DNA of 64,000 nt from Monocercomonoides exilis (taxonomy: Eukaryota; Preaxostyla; Oxymonadida; Polymastigidae): positions 560,501 to 624,500 of the forward strand of contig LSRY02000014.1 of assembly GCA_001643675.2 (NCBI GenBank). The letters are read 5' to 3'. The notes under the pieces are model-generated. The model worked only from the letters and a program-made list of their open reading frames with translations, did not search any database and was not told the DNA's origin. Of this stretch, positions 50,440 to 62,568 are shown piece by piece. Each line of letters begins with the position of its first letter. Within the stretch, counting starts at the first letter, position 1. Made by a program: the position numbers and the translations under genes.

Positions 50440-53400
50440 GAATTGGATATCCACTGTTCATTGACTGCACTTGAGTGGTCGCCTCCTCTTTCCCCTCAGA
50501 AACTGAAAATGTTGATTTCTTCAAATTCCTCTTCTTCATCTTCTTGCAACATCTCCCCATCAGGGTTCAGTCATTCTCTCCCTTCTCTCATCATATTCTC
50601 TCTTCCAATTCACATGCGTTCCCACCTCTTTCACTTCTTTTGAATCTTCTCTTCCAAAACCCAGCTCATTCACTCTAACTTCCTCCATCTCTGCGCTTCA
50701 ACAATCTCTTCATCATTTTCTCCAAAACTTATCCATTAACAATTCCCCTTTAATTGCGTTGCTTATGATCGGATCTGATGTTTCCTGTTTCTTCCTTCAA
50801 ACATCACTCGTTGTCTGTCTCTTATTCAAAATAAATACATTTCAAAAAATAAAATATAAAATTGAATAAAATAAGACACACTTGAATGCTGTGTGAAAAT
50901 GACTCAAGCCAAGCAAACTCATTTCAACTTCTTTTTGAGTCTCCTCCCTTTCCTTCTTTCTCCAACACACCTTTCAGCAGGCAAGCCACACAAATCAACA
51001 CCAATTCCACTGAAAGGCCTTCATTCAGAATTACGTTCCATTGCAAACATTCCCCCAGAAGTCTTTCATCCTTTTCTTATTCGTTCTTCTTTTCATCAAA
51101 ATTCTTTTTCTTGTATCTTTTCCTCAGTGAAGAACGAAAATAAAAAGTCATTGTCCCTCAAGTCCTTTGGCCCTTTTGAATATACCCCCAAAGGCTCCAA
51201 TACCAAAATCTCAACCCCAACCCCAATCCCTTTTCATCCACCTTTTTCTTGATTATCTTTTCAACCACTCACTCCACAAATCGCGCCCGTTTCTTCAAAT
51301 CTCACATCTTCCATTATTCCTCCCATTCCCTCGCTTTTCCCTTTTTGCATCGCATCCCTCAAATTGTTCAATCGCCCAAGCCTTTCTCAAATGTCAAAAA
51401 ATTTTATCTTTTTTCAAAATACTAAAAATAGAACATAAAATCGCCTGCACAGTGATTCAATATGCCCGGTGCACACCCTGAAGCATTTGCTGCTGGTCCT
51501 GCTGCATTCGGAAAAATCAAAGTGAAGCAATATATTGATTCCTTTTCTGAATGTTGGAGGAACATCTGCATCAAAAGTGTAACAAATATTTTTTAAAATA
51601 CCTGAACATGCACAATCATGAACTTATTCCTCTGCATGATTTTCATTCTTTTGCCTCAAAACAGGCAAGACGAAGGGCAGCAAAACATTCATTTATTGTT
51701 TGGTTAATTAATAAGGGTATCCAACCTATAATTATTTAAGTGAAGATTTTTGATAAATTATTTGCTGCAGCCAGAGCATGTTTGAGCTGCTTTGATGCAA
51801 GACCAAGGATACATCCATTCGAGTTATAGCATTTCAGAAGAGCAGGGATTTTGCCTATGGAGTGAGGAGCGAGTGGCTGTTTGCATCGATTGCTTGCGAA
51901 AAGTGAATTGGTGGAGGAAAATTGTATGAGATTTGAACTTAGCTGTATATTGCAAAACATATGACGCAACATCAGCTGTTGTATTTTGAATGAGAAATAA
52001 CTCAAGCAAGATGCAAAAAAAGCGAGCAGAATATCAGAAAGATTGAATTGAAACGCTTTGTCATTTTGTGGAAATGAAGTGCACTTGGCATATCTTTTGC
52101 GCAGGACTTGTTTTTCATGGGCTTATTGGGAGGAAGATTTTATTTGTGGAAAAGGATAGGGAATTGGGGGTTTGAAGAATGGAAGAAGCGAACACAGCGA
52201 GACACTCAGCAGGCCTTAACAACAAACGCATTGCCATTTACGTGAAACCCTTTGGAAAACTATCAACAAAGGCATGGCGTTGAATAAGTCATTGAAAAGG
52301 AGCTCATTTCTTTATCATTTGGATAATATAATCTTTCACTTGCATCATTATCGGTTTCATAAAGGATTTTCTGCTTTCGATGATGTTCTTCATCAGCCAT
52401 TTATTGTTCAGCAGTCTGTTTTTTTTTATGTGGCAAGAGGTAATTTTGGGAACAAGAAAGCCAGCTGGGCTGATAATTTCAAATCCATTGGAGATGGGAA
52501 AATAATTCAAGGCCAAAAAAGATGGTTTGATTTTTTTTTTTGTTTCATTCATTTTTATTAAAAGGTGTTCTTTGAATGAATACAGATTGATCATAAACAG
52601 GAATGCCATTGAAAGAGAAGCCTTCTTTTCATTTCGCAAAAGAACCATAAGTTTTGAGATTATCCTTGTTTGGATTGCATTCGATGATGATATTCGTGAC
52701 TTCAGCCATCTGTTTTGTATGATGCAAAGCCTGACAATGCTTGACATGAGCTTGAAAGAGAGAGAAAAGCAGTTTATTTGGCTTATTTTGAGAGCGTTTG
52801 GTAGAAGCGACTCTTTTGTCGGGGCTGATGATTGGGCTGGGCATTCGCATTCAGAACACATTCAGTTTTTTCTATCTCCCAACGTGACTTGGAAAAGCTG
52901 ACATCTTCTATTTTTCTTCACCTTCGCTATCATTCTCAACAGTCACAATTCAACAAAAGATGTTCATTGCCAGAATCGACACATCAATCACGTAATCAAA
53001 AAATTCGTCATTTTCTTCTCCTTGTCTTTGTAAATTTTACAATTGAAGTCGATTTCTTCAATCGTCAATGCTTTCTTCGATTTCGAATTCTTCTCTATCA
53101 ATATCCTCATCAAACATGAAGTTCATTTGAATTGTTGACATCATTGGACAAACATTATTTTCTTTTTCTGAGGGAAAAGCAGTTCAACCACACAAAGGCA
53201 GTCAACGATTTGTGGACTGATTTCTTCATCTGTTTGTATCTCTCTCTCTTTCACATATTTTGTGATGAAGATTGTTTATATCATCTGAAATCAACTCAGC
53301 GAATGAATTATTTTTATCAATCGATATTCCTCAAGTCATTATCAACATCTTTAAAAAAGGATTAAATTCGTTTCACAATTCTCAATTGCTCCACCTTCAT

Positions 53401-53540
53401 AGCTTTCATAATCTTCTGCTTCCTCTTCTATCTCTTCTTCCTATTCTTCACTTTCTTCTTCTTCACTCTCTTCGTCGTCTTCGCCTTCTGCTGCTTTATC
53501 TTCGTCTTCTTCACCTTCTTCTTCTTTTTCTTTCTCTTTC
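50440..53540 (+). pseudogene. Decayed coding tract of unknown identity
   Basis: Protein-like stretches are interrupted by many stops and frame changes. One frame at 51738-52290 reads AAARACLSCFDARPRIHPFE, then HRLLAKSELVEENCMRFELS, then LLRRTCFSWAYWEEDF. It is broken by at least six TAG/TGA/TAA codons. Another segment at 52620-52900 reads IAFDDDIRDFSHLFCMMQSL and AFGRSDSFVGADDWAGHSHS. These are too regular for random DNA, but I recognise no family. The 50886-51252 frame begins with a hydrophobic, signal-like stretch. Confidence 0.4.
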
Positions 53541-53884
53541 CATTGCTATTTAATTCCTTCAGCTTATCTTCATCTTTTTATGAATTCCAAAATAAGCCAA
53601 TGAGAACATTCTCATTCGAAGAAATGCAACCCAAAAGCTTCTGCTTCTCCGACAGACACATTCTGCACACAACACTCCTTCTCCTTCTTTTTCATTTTCT
53701 TCATCTTCGTCGTCTTTGTCATCTGATTTATCACTATCAACCTCAAAACAAGCAATACAATCTTCTTCTGCATCATATTTTGACCCTTCCTCCAACTTTT
53801 TTCTTCTCCACCTTCTTCTTCGACTTCACCTTTATCTTCGTCGTCATCATCATCATCTTCTTCTTCTTCATTGTATCAATCTTC

Positions 53885-54002
53885 TATTTGGATTCCTTCT
53901 TCTATTGATCAATCTTCTTCTTCTTCCTCTTCCTCTTCCTCTTCCTCTTCCTCTTCCTCTTCCTCTTCCTCTTCCTCTTCCTCTTCCTCTTCCTCTTCTT
54001 CC

Positions 54003-54035
<33 letters not shown>

Positions 54036-54175
54036 CATTCTTCCTCTTCCTCTTCTTCCTCTTCTTCCTCTTCCTCTTCCTCTTCCTCTTCTTCCTCTTC
54101 TTCCTCTTCTTCCTCATCATCCTCTTCTTCCTTTTTTTCTTCTAAAACAGAACAATCTCAAATTTCTTCATAGAG
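53885..54175 (+). repeat. CTTCCT/CTTCTT microsatellite coding a poly-Ser tract
   Basis: About 290 bp of TCTTCC and TCTTCT units, read in the plus frame as nearly 80 consecutive Ser residues with a single His. Smaller tracts of the same kind occur at 45,180-45,590, 55,505-55,560 and 56,240-56,300. Replication slippage explains it. Confidence 0.85.
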
Positions 54176-54239
54176 TATCTAATTCACTCCAGCATCGATA
54201 TTTTATTCAATCATGTTTGTGGAGTGAGGTGGGGCAGAG

Positions 54240-55240
54240 AAATGGACATCTTCTTTGATTCGCTGGAGGATCTGATCTCAGAAAGAGAGAAGCTGAAGAA
54301 GCTGACAGAGAACAAAGATAAAACAGCAAAGACAAACATGCGATGGAAGACAATGAATTGACTGAAAATTCATCACCTTGTTCTTCGCTGGCATGCCATT
54401 CTTCTGTTTCTGCTTCGCGTATTAAGGGAGAAGGAAGACAAAACGAACTGAGCTATGATGTTTCAGGCACTCGATTCGACATTTTGGACATGGATGACAT
54501 TGAAGAAAAAAAGAGGAAAAATAAAAAGAGAGAGAGAAGAGAGAGGAGGTATGATTGTACCCACAATCACGAATCATCCGAATTCCCACAAAAGCAAACA
54601 TATTTATCAAGCAGCAGATGCTCAAACAACAACATTTCGAATGACTTTAAATGCATCTTCTTTCTTTTCATCGTCGTCAAGTTCTGCTTCTGTTTTTGCA
54701 AACACAACAGCAACATCTTTATCGACTTCTTCTTCAGCTGCCTCTGTGAAAACTTCCTTTGACAGCAGTGAGCCATGCCTCAGTTCAATCACACAAACAA
54801 TTCCTTCTCCTCTCTCTTCTTCCTCTCTGCTTTCCATCTCTCGACTCCACCCTTGTCTTTGCTGCCTCTTTCTCAACTCCCTCACTCATCAAAACGCGCG
54901 CCTTCTTTTTATAACACACCCACACACTCACCTATTCACTCTGATGTGTTCTTCTCCTTCGTTAACACCGCTTTTCCATCCATCGTTCTTCTGTTATGCC
55001 GATGCCCTTTTGTTTGAGGTGGAGTTCTTCAGGCAGATGCTGGGAAGAAAAGAAAAAGAGGTCAACAGGAAGAAAATGAAGAATATGAACGAGAATGAAA
55101 AATGAATGAAAGAGGAAGAAAAAGAGGAAAAAGAATTGAACATGAGAAATATTAAAAGATAGAGAAAGATGGAACTTCAAATAGAAAAGTTGATAGAATG
55201 ATCCATTTGAAGTCATTTGTTGGAAGCAGAACATCTGTTG
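54240..55240 (+). pseudogene. Low-complexity coding remnant
   Basis: Open frames at 54343-54762 and 54455-55105 overlap in different phases and contain Lys/Glu/Arg-rich and Ser-rich stretches. Neither has recognisable domains. They are probably parts of one decayed or spliced gene continuing into the next tract. Confidence 0.3.
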
Positions 55241-55244
55241 TTAT

Positions 55245-56880
55245 TTGTCCTTCAAAGAATGGAAGCCGGCTGGAAAAGTTGTGGCAGAGGAAGAATTTAA
55301 ATGTTCAATTGTCAAAAAGCAGGAAGCAGAAGCTGTAGGGGAGAATGCAACGAGGAAAAACAAAAGAGGAAAGGGGCAATTTATTGTCGAAGACAAAGAG
55401 GAAGAAGAGAGAAGGAAAAGCGAGCAGAGTGTTTTGAACGGAAGTGAGTCTGAAGTGTCGAAATCAGCTTCGTTGAAAGACAGGCATGCTCGTGACACAT
55501 ATTCAGTTGCTTCATCTTCATCATCTTCTTCTTCTTCATCTTCAACATCTTCTTCCTCTTCTCGGAGCAGTAAGACGTTTTTCCGCGATCCAAAGGATGA
55601 ATCCAAAATGACCGCGAAAAGGAAGAAATGCAGCAAAGATAACATGGTTCTGCTTCAAGAAGAAGATGATGATTTCTTTATGTCAAAGAATACAACTGCT
55701 AACAAAGCTTTGACCCCATCTGTTTCTCAATCATCATCCTCTGCTTTGTCTATCCCTCAGATTTCTTTGTTGATCCCTCCACAAAGTTCCAACAAATACG
55801 CAAAGGATCCACGAAGCAGCCTTCTTGCCACGCTGGAAGGGATGAAGAGGAGGAAAGAGAAGAAAAAGAATACAGATTTTCTTTCGCTGGATTCGTCGCT
55901 GATAAGCGAAAGGATGCAGACTCTGATAATTGTTTGTAACATTGCGCTTTTAGATGACAAGTTGTTTGAGGAGGAAGTGAAAGATGTGGATGTGATGAGA
56001 GGAGTAGAAGAGGGGGAGAACGAAAGGAAGAAGGAGAGAAAGGAGCAATAAACGAAGGCGAGAATGAAATTTGACGAAAGATTGAGGCGAATAAAAGAAA
56101 GGAAGCTGAGAGAAGAAAGAGAAAGAGAAGCAGAAAGAATGAAAAACTTGCCTTTTAACCAGCAAAATGCAATTAACACAACGTTAAATGGACCAAATCA
56201 GACTCCTCAGTCAATTCCTCAGCCAACTACATCAGCATCCTTCTCTTCTTCTCCTTCCTCCTCTTCTTTATCATCATCATCTCCTTCTTCACCATCCGCA
56301 CCAATTTCATCTGATAACAATCAGATTGTCAATGCTTTGCCTTCTTCACCATTATCACTTTCACCTCCTCTTTCAATGTGCTCTTTATCTCCTTTTCCCA
56401 CCAGCACCCCATCTCCCACACATCAAATGTGGCATCCTGTTCCTTCTTCCTCTCTTCCCTCTTCGCTTTCTTCTGCCTCACAGCGTCCGTTCCTACTTCG
56501 TCACTGTGCTTTCCTGAGCCAAAATTGTCAGCCATTCCAAGCCGCATCGATAGAATTGAGGAAGAGAAAGCGACGCAGTGGAAGATAGAGAAGATGCAGA
56601 AGAAAGAGGCAGAGAAGGAGACAAAGGAGCAGCTGGAGGAAGAGAATGAGTACTTTGAGAAAAAACGTGAAAAGCTCGAAGACTAGCAGAAGAAGGCGCT
56701 GGAGCAGGCTGAGAAGAAGAAAGAGGTATTTGTTTCGTATCTGAAAAAGATGAAGATTGAAAGAAGTGAATCGAACTTCAAAAGCGAAGCGAACAAGAGG
56801 AATATGTTGATGAAGGAGCATTTCGAATCGCCTCCAGTTGTTTGGATAATGAAGGCGCTGTCGATTCGAAAAGATCAATA
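55245..56880 (+). pseudogene. Lys/Glu- and Ser-rich coiled-coil gene with in-frame stops
   Basis: The frame is open from 55245 to a TAA at 56049-56051, resumes in the same frame (ARMKFDERLRRIKERKLREE) to about 56,560, then shifts frame. It next reads SRIDRIEEEKATQWKIEKMQ and a Glu/Lys-rich helix, passes an in-frame TAG at 56684-56686, and continues to LIKE-type helical sequence ending in TAA near 56,880. Composition is that of a long charged coiled coil with Ser linkers. No domain was recognised. Two stops and a frameshift argue for decay, though introns could explain part. Confidence 0.4.
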
Positions 56881-58800
56881 ATTTTTTCTGGCAAGCTGTT
56901 CAATATGGAAGCTTTGCAGATGTCATTCAGAATAAAATCACATTTCTATCCATAGAAAAAGGAGAAGATAAAATTTCAGAAAACTTGTCTCCTTCAAAAG
57001 AACATCAAAAGAAGAAGATGAAGAAGAAAGTTGTATTTCAAAAGAACGAAAACATTCGGAGAAAACGCAAAGTGAAAATGTGAAGGCGTTATTCAATAAT
57101 AAATTTGAGAGGTCTTTATGTTTCGTTTTTTTTTTTCCTAATAGAAGTGAAGTTGAAGTTTCGCAGCCTTATTTGCCATTTCCAAGCACATCTGCTCCTG
57201 CTTCTTCTTTTTCCTCTTCTTTGCATTTTTTACAAACTCATTCCTCAAAGTCATCTCATTCAAAACCCAGATCATCAGTATCGGCCATATCTCTTCATTC
57301 AACAGCTGTACCAACTGCATCATCATCATCACCTTCTTCTTCAACTTCTTCTATTTCAACTTCTTCTTCAGCCTCTCAAAATACATCTGTCATCAAACAA
57401 TTTCTTTATTGCAGCTAACCACGTGCAAGGATACACAAGAAGCTTGCAGCCACACCATCAAACCGATCTCTATTACATATCTACTCTCATCTCTCTCGCA
57501 AAATGCATCTGAAATCAAAAGGCAGAAGAAGCCAGAAAAAAGTCAGAAATGGAACTCGTCGCAATCACCTTCTTCTTTGATGTCAACTTCTTCCGCTGCT
57601 TTTTCCTCTTCCTCCCATCTTCATCAAGTTTGCTCTCTTATTCAATATCTTTAAAAAAGAAATCTGAGAAAGGAAATGTTAAAGAAAAGAAAAAAAGAGA
57701 AAATGAAGCCAAAAATGCAACAACTCACAGTAGCCTCTTCGAAACCAGATAGAAAAGAATTTCCATCTTCTTCAGTATAAATTCGACTGACTATTTCGAC
57801 ATCTTCTCCACATTCATACGCAGTTACATATTCTTCTTCTTCGTTTTCTTCCTCTTCCTCTTCTTCTGTTCCTCAAGAACCACCTTGTTCGCACCGCCCC
57901 ACCTTTCCTTCTCTTCTCCACCACTGGGTCGGCTGTGCTGAGATGTGTGGGCGGAGAAGCATAATGGAAGGCAGTGTGCTGTTGCTTCCTGTTGATGGAT
58001 GGCATATGAAAAAGCTTGTGTGCTATGAAGAAGAAGTGATTTTGGCCTCATACTGAAATGCCCTCCGGAGTTGAGGTTGACTGAGAAAGGAATGAAAGCA
58101 CTGGAAATCAGAGAGGATGAGATCTGGGCAAGGAGGATGAGAGAAAAGGAGAGAAGGAAAAAGGAAAGGATGGAAAGAAAGGGAAAAGAGGAGGGATGCG
58201 AAGGGAGAAATAGAGGGAGGAATAACTTTAAGGATGATACAGCCATTGAGAAATGCATCTGTAGCCAACTGATAATGTTAAAAAGAACAAGAATAAGACT
58301 CAACTGTACGAACTCGGATCGGATGTTTGCTAGGGATGTCAGGGCGTCGAAGAAGCAGGAGCAACAGATCCAGAGGATGTTGCAGATGGAAGGGGAGATG
58401 TGGTGGATGACTGTGGAGAGAGAAGCGCGGAGGGAAGCGGGGAGCCACACTGATGGAAAGAGAAGCCAGTGTGCTGGTTAACGAATATCTGGTGAGCGCG
58501 GTGAAAGGTGACGCAGGCAGAGTCCAAAGCGAAGACTTTTCTGGATCCTGGAGCAGGTAGCCCAAAATCATCGGAGTCAGCCAGAACAGACGGGCAGATG
58601 GACACAACGTCAACTCCAGTGAGCAAAGAGAAAGTTAACGGAGGGATGCGAGTTTCACGGAATGGGATGCAGAAGTGATACAGAGAAAGTGGAACGACAA
58701 AGATACTGGAACTGTGGTTCAGCGCTTGAGATTCATGCACCATTCTGTTGTTCATATCCTCACATGTGGAACTGGTTTATAACATATCTGTTCTCAAAAC
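56881..58800. other. Low-complexity tract with short open frames
   Basis: Ser-rich fragments (57080-57418, 57409-57654) and a charged 136-codon frame at 58071-58481 (+, Arg/Glu/Lys-rich) are present. No family was recognised. The composition changes to very AT-rich at about 58,940. Confidence 0.35.
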
Positions 58801-59464
58801 GAACAGGCAGACAAAAACAGAGCATCAAAGGAGGCAGATAACTGGATGACATATTATTGATGAGAAGGAGATAGAGAGAATCAGTGGAGAAACAAAGAGA
58901 GGAAGAAAAAATGAATATGTTCGTGCGATAGAAGCTTTTTAAGTGGAAAAAGCAAAAATTGACGAGTTTCTTTTCATTTTTTTATATTTTCTTTATTTAT
59001 CTTAAACTTTGTTTGATATTTAGATAATAATTAAATATTTCTAAGATTACTTGTTTACAAACAAATTTATCAACAAACAGTTGATTACTTGATGAGTGTT
59101 TTATGTTACTATTATATTTTTACGTAAGTGTTAATGTGAATTGATAAAATTCAACAAATGTTTTATGATCTTCAAAATTGAATTAAAAATTTCTTTGCAA
59201 TAACATCATAAAACTAATTTTTATTTAAAAAATTGATTGATTACGTATTGTTATTATTGTTTTTATGTTTTATTAGGTTAATCGAATTTTCGATTTTTTT
59301 TTTTGAAATTATTTTTATTTCTCGATATTTGAAAAAAAAACAATTGGAAACTAATTAAAATCAACAAATAATAAATAATTATAATATATTGATCTATATT
59401 TTCATGCAATTTCAAATAAAATTAATCTTTTCAACCTCACCCTTTATGAAAATTTTTTATGATC

Positions 59465-59505
59465 AAACTTCGTTATTTTTTATGATATCAAAAAAAATCA
59501 CCCAT
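59465..59505 (-). repeat. Inverse copy of the 37288 repeat end
   Basis: It reads TCAAAAAAAATCACCCATAT on the plus strand, the inverse complement of the first bases at 37288. It is followed by about 15 further weakly matching bases. Confidence 0.6.
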
Positions 59506-60324
59506 ATGTTTTTTAAAGCAGCCAGCTAAAAATCATATCTTAATCGTGTAAATTTTGACTTCTGTATTTCTGCTCTTTGCCAACGAGCAATCAGAAAAAT
59601 AGGAAATAACTTTCATCTTATCCAAAAATTATTCATTAAAAAAACAAATGCTTTTCAATTTCTTTCGACGCTCTTCTTTTTTCTCTTCCACTTTTAAAAT
59701 CCTAAAGATGAATCAATTTCATTATGACAAAAATTTGATAAGGAACAATACTACACACAATTTCTATTATTTTTCATATTAAATGATTATTTATCCATTA
59801 AATCTCTCCAATCGCTCTTTTATGTTTTATTTCCTTCAATATAACATCAAACGAACGTGAGGATAGTTGATCTTGCGAAATTAATAAATCAGCTTTGATT
59901 TTTCAATTTTTTTCCTCAATGTTTTCAAAAGAAAATCTAATCAGAAATTTCCCCTTTCATAGCATTAAATCAAATAAAATAATGAAAGTTAATAACATCA
60001 TTCATAATGACAAATCCAAAATGATACAAAAACAGACACAATAATTAACAAGGATTTGTTAACAAATAAATTCTCCTTTTAACAAAAAAAAAACTTTGAT
60101 AGCTGAAACTTCTTTTCAAATATATGTGAGAACTGCAGTTAACAACATCTGTAAATTGATAGGTCGTTGTTGAAACAAAAAACGATATCGATCAATCCCA
60201 TATCAACATGATTAATCTCTGATTAATAATATAGTTATGAAAATTGTCGAAAAGTTTTTATAGAAACAATAAAACAAGAGATAGATGAATTTTATTCACT
60301 GTTATTTAATTATGAATTCATTTG

Positions 60325-60326
<2 letters not shown>

Positions 60327-60369
<43 letters not shown>
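60327..60369 (+). repeat. Poly(A) run, about 43 bp
   Basis: An uninterrupted A tract with no upstream gene or retroposon that I can recognise. It could be a retroposed tail or simple slippage. Confidence 0.9.
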
Positions 60370-60370
<1 letters not shown>

Positions 60371-60591
60371 AATCAAACACAAGTTTATTTTTCGACCGAC
60401 AAAAAATACAAAAAATATAATTGTCGCAAAGGCTTATCTTCGATATTCAAATTTCAGATAATTTTCCATTCTTGAGCTGTTTCTTTTTTTTGGGAGTTGG
60501 AATTTTTTATTGAAATGAGAGACCATTGAAGATGGTTTTTTTTCACATTTTCAAAGAATTGATTTCAATAATACAAGTTCGTTTTTTTTTC

Positions 60592-60601
60592 AAAAAAATA
60601 A

Positions 60602-60632
<31 letters not shown>

Positions 60633-60700
60633 TAAACAAATAAATAAATAATTCATAGATTGATAGATTGATTGATATTTAGAGAGAGAAAGAAAGCTAG
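60592..60700 (+). repeat. AAAAT/AAAT, GATT and GA simple repeats
   Basis: Consecutive short tandem units: AAAAT and AAAT, then GATT, then GAGA. Confidence 0.85.
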
Positions 60701-60744
60701 TACAATTTTATTATTTATTGTTGAATTCAAATTACAACCATTAA

Positions 60745-61385
60745 CCTAAAAAATTTGAGCAAGCGGAGAAGAACCTGGAACTTAATGATCATGTCCCAAT
60801 TTTTTGAAACATTCGAAATGTTTTCCTATCTTGTAATTCAGATTGTCTTAATTTTTATGAAAAGTTCCTTTTGTTAAATTTTCAAATAAAATAAAAATTT
60901 CATTTTCCGATAAAATTTCTGTTGACTGTCATCAAATTTTTCAATCATGAAAACAGAACCTAAGTAATGATATTATTTTCATTGCAACAAAGTTTATAAG
61001 TGGGAACAGAAATTTGATCGAAATATGATATTTTTAATTTATTTGAAAATTCAACAAAAGGAACTTTTCAAAAAAATTTTAACATGAAGAAATATTCATA
61101 AACTTGGAAGAATCTGAAGATGAGACAGTTTCAATGGATTCAGATACACATGAAAGCAACAAAACGATGCAATCTGATTCTCTATGTGTTGGTGATGGTG
61201 AAAACTTAATAGAATGGAAGGAATTAATTGGATAATTATCCCATTCAATCTATTTGAACATTTCGAATAAAAATTTGTTAAAATAAAACAAAAACTAACA
61301 AAACTCGCACTTTATTGTTTTTCATTTTGGGAAATGATCAAATTTGTACCAGGATCTTCTCCACCTGCAAAAAATTTGGATAATT
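60745..61385. repeat. Diverged foldback element
   Basis: The outer arms contain GCGGAGAAGAACCTGG and, in inverse, CCAGGATCTTCTCCACC. Inner arms contain AAAAGTTCCTTTTGTT and AACAAAAGGAACTTTT. Total size is about 640 bp, with a small acidic open stretch at the centre. Confidence 0.5.
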
Positions 61386-61547
61386 TTGGACAAATTTTGT
61401 TAAGAAATGATAATACAAAGATTAATTCCACACTTTTTCTGCAATTAAATCGTAATTATTCTTGCATTCCCATTCAAAAATTTTCTGAAATTTTATAAAA
61501 TTGTGAAAATTATTTGAAAAAAATTCAGAAGAACGAAATTCATAAAG

Positions 61548-62568
61548 CAAAAAAATCTATATCACTTATTATTCAAAATTAACTATTTCTGATATTTTTT
61601 TAATTCAAAAAATATTATGGAGATAAATTTATCACTGATTGAGTGTCGGAAAGTGTTCAAACGATTTTTTCCAGCCAATGTCTGTGAAAAAAATAAAAAG
61701 TGAACTTCTATTTTAATTATTTGTCAATTGACATGAAAATGTCCTCTTTTTTTGTATATAATTTTCATCATATAAATATTTGAATATGGGTGATTTTTTT
61801 TTTTGAAATCATAACTTTTTTCGGAGTGTTGTTTTTTGAAATAATATTTGTTTTTGGAAAATGAATTTGCTATTCAAATGATTGATTCATTAAAACTGTA
61901 TATTTAATAATTGTTTTGCTCAAATAAAGATGATGATTTCTTGAATAAGCTTTTTCATTTTAAGTGTTTTTTCGAAGACAATAAAGTTATATTTTCGAAT
62001 AGAAATTTTTATTTGAAAAATTTCGGAATCAAAAATAATATACCAATAATATTGACAGAAATAATATAAAACAAAAATAATCACACACATTCAAATGAAC
62101 AAACCTCAGACATTTCAATTATTCCACTCTTTATCAATACGAATTTGTTCGATCAAAATCACGTCAGATTGACTTTGAAAAACAATTCAATTATTTTTTA
62201 AAAAATAAGCTTTTATCAAAATTGTCAAACAAGGATAATTTTCGTTTTCACATCCAAGAAAAAAAATTATGTTAATATTTATGACCCTTTTGCATGCGCG
62301 AAGAACATCCACTTCAAAAATTTTCGAATAAAAGAACGATTTCAATGATGAAAATTATATACAAAAAAAGAGGACATTTTCATGTCAATTGACAAATAAT
62401 TAAAATAGAAGTTCACTTTTTATTTTTTTCACAGACATTGGCTGGAAAAAATCGTTTGAACACTTTCCGACACTCAATCAGTGATAAATTTATCTCCATA
62501 ATATTTTTTGAATTAAAAAAATATCAGAAATAGTTAATTTTGAATAATAAGTGATATAGATTTTTTTG
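61548..62568. mobile_element. Element E: MITE-like foldback with about 223-bp TIRs
   Basis: The arms 61548-61770 and 62345-62568 are near-perfect inverse complements (for example CAGCCAATGTCTGTG in the left arm). The centre of about 574 bp has no gene and includes a partial copy of the TATGGGTGATTTTTTTT repeat end at 61788. A clear target duplication was not found. Confidence 0.8.

Larger units (their letters stand above)
37288..59505. mobile_element. Candidate 22-kb element D bounded by short inverted repeats
   Basis: The left end (ATATGGGTGATTTTTTTTGA, 37288) and right end (its inverse, to 59505) form an imperfect terminal inverted repeat of about 40 bp with ATAT on both outer sides. Inside are element C and about 16 kb of decayed, low-complexity coding sequence. 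No polymerase, integrase, capsid or packaging ATPase could be recognised, so a Maverick/Polinton identity is not supported. The ends may instead be unrelated copies of a dispersed repeat, since same-orientation copies also occur at 61789 and 63275. Confidence 0.25.
58801..60740. other. Gene-free AT-rich DNA
   Basis: No open frame or RNA gene is supported. It contains the inverse repeat end at 59465-59505, the poly(A) run and the start of a simple-repeat zone. Confidence 0.5.

Noticed and set aside
53716-54258. Leu/Pro-rich 180-codon plus frame and Lys/Arg-rich minus frame
   Set aside because: Both are other-frame readings of the CTTCCT microsatellite.
28310-56686. Alternative genetic code (TAA/TAG = Gln) for the whole window
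   Set aside because: Conserved genes end at TAA exactly at family C-termini, and their Gln residues use CAA/CAG. Kept only as a low-interest question.
37288-59505. Maverick/Polinton or virus-derived element
   Set aside because: Size and inverted ends prompted the idea, but no polymerase B, integrase, cysteine protease, ATPase or capsid motif could be seen in any frame.
60327-60369. Poly(A) as proof of a retroposon
   Set aside because: No upstream retroposon sequence or flanking target duplication was found.
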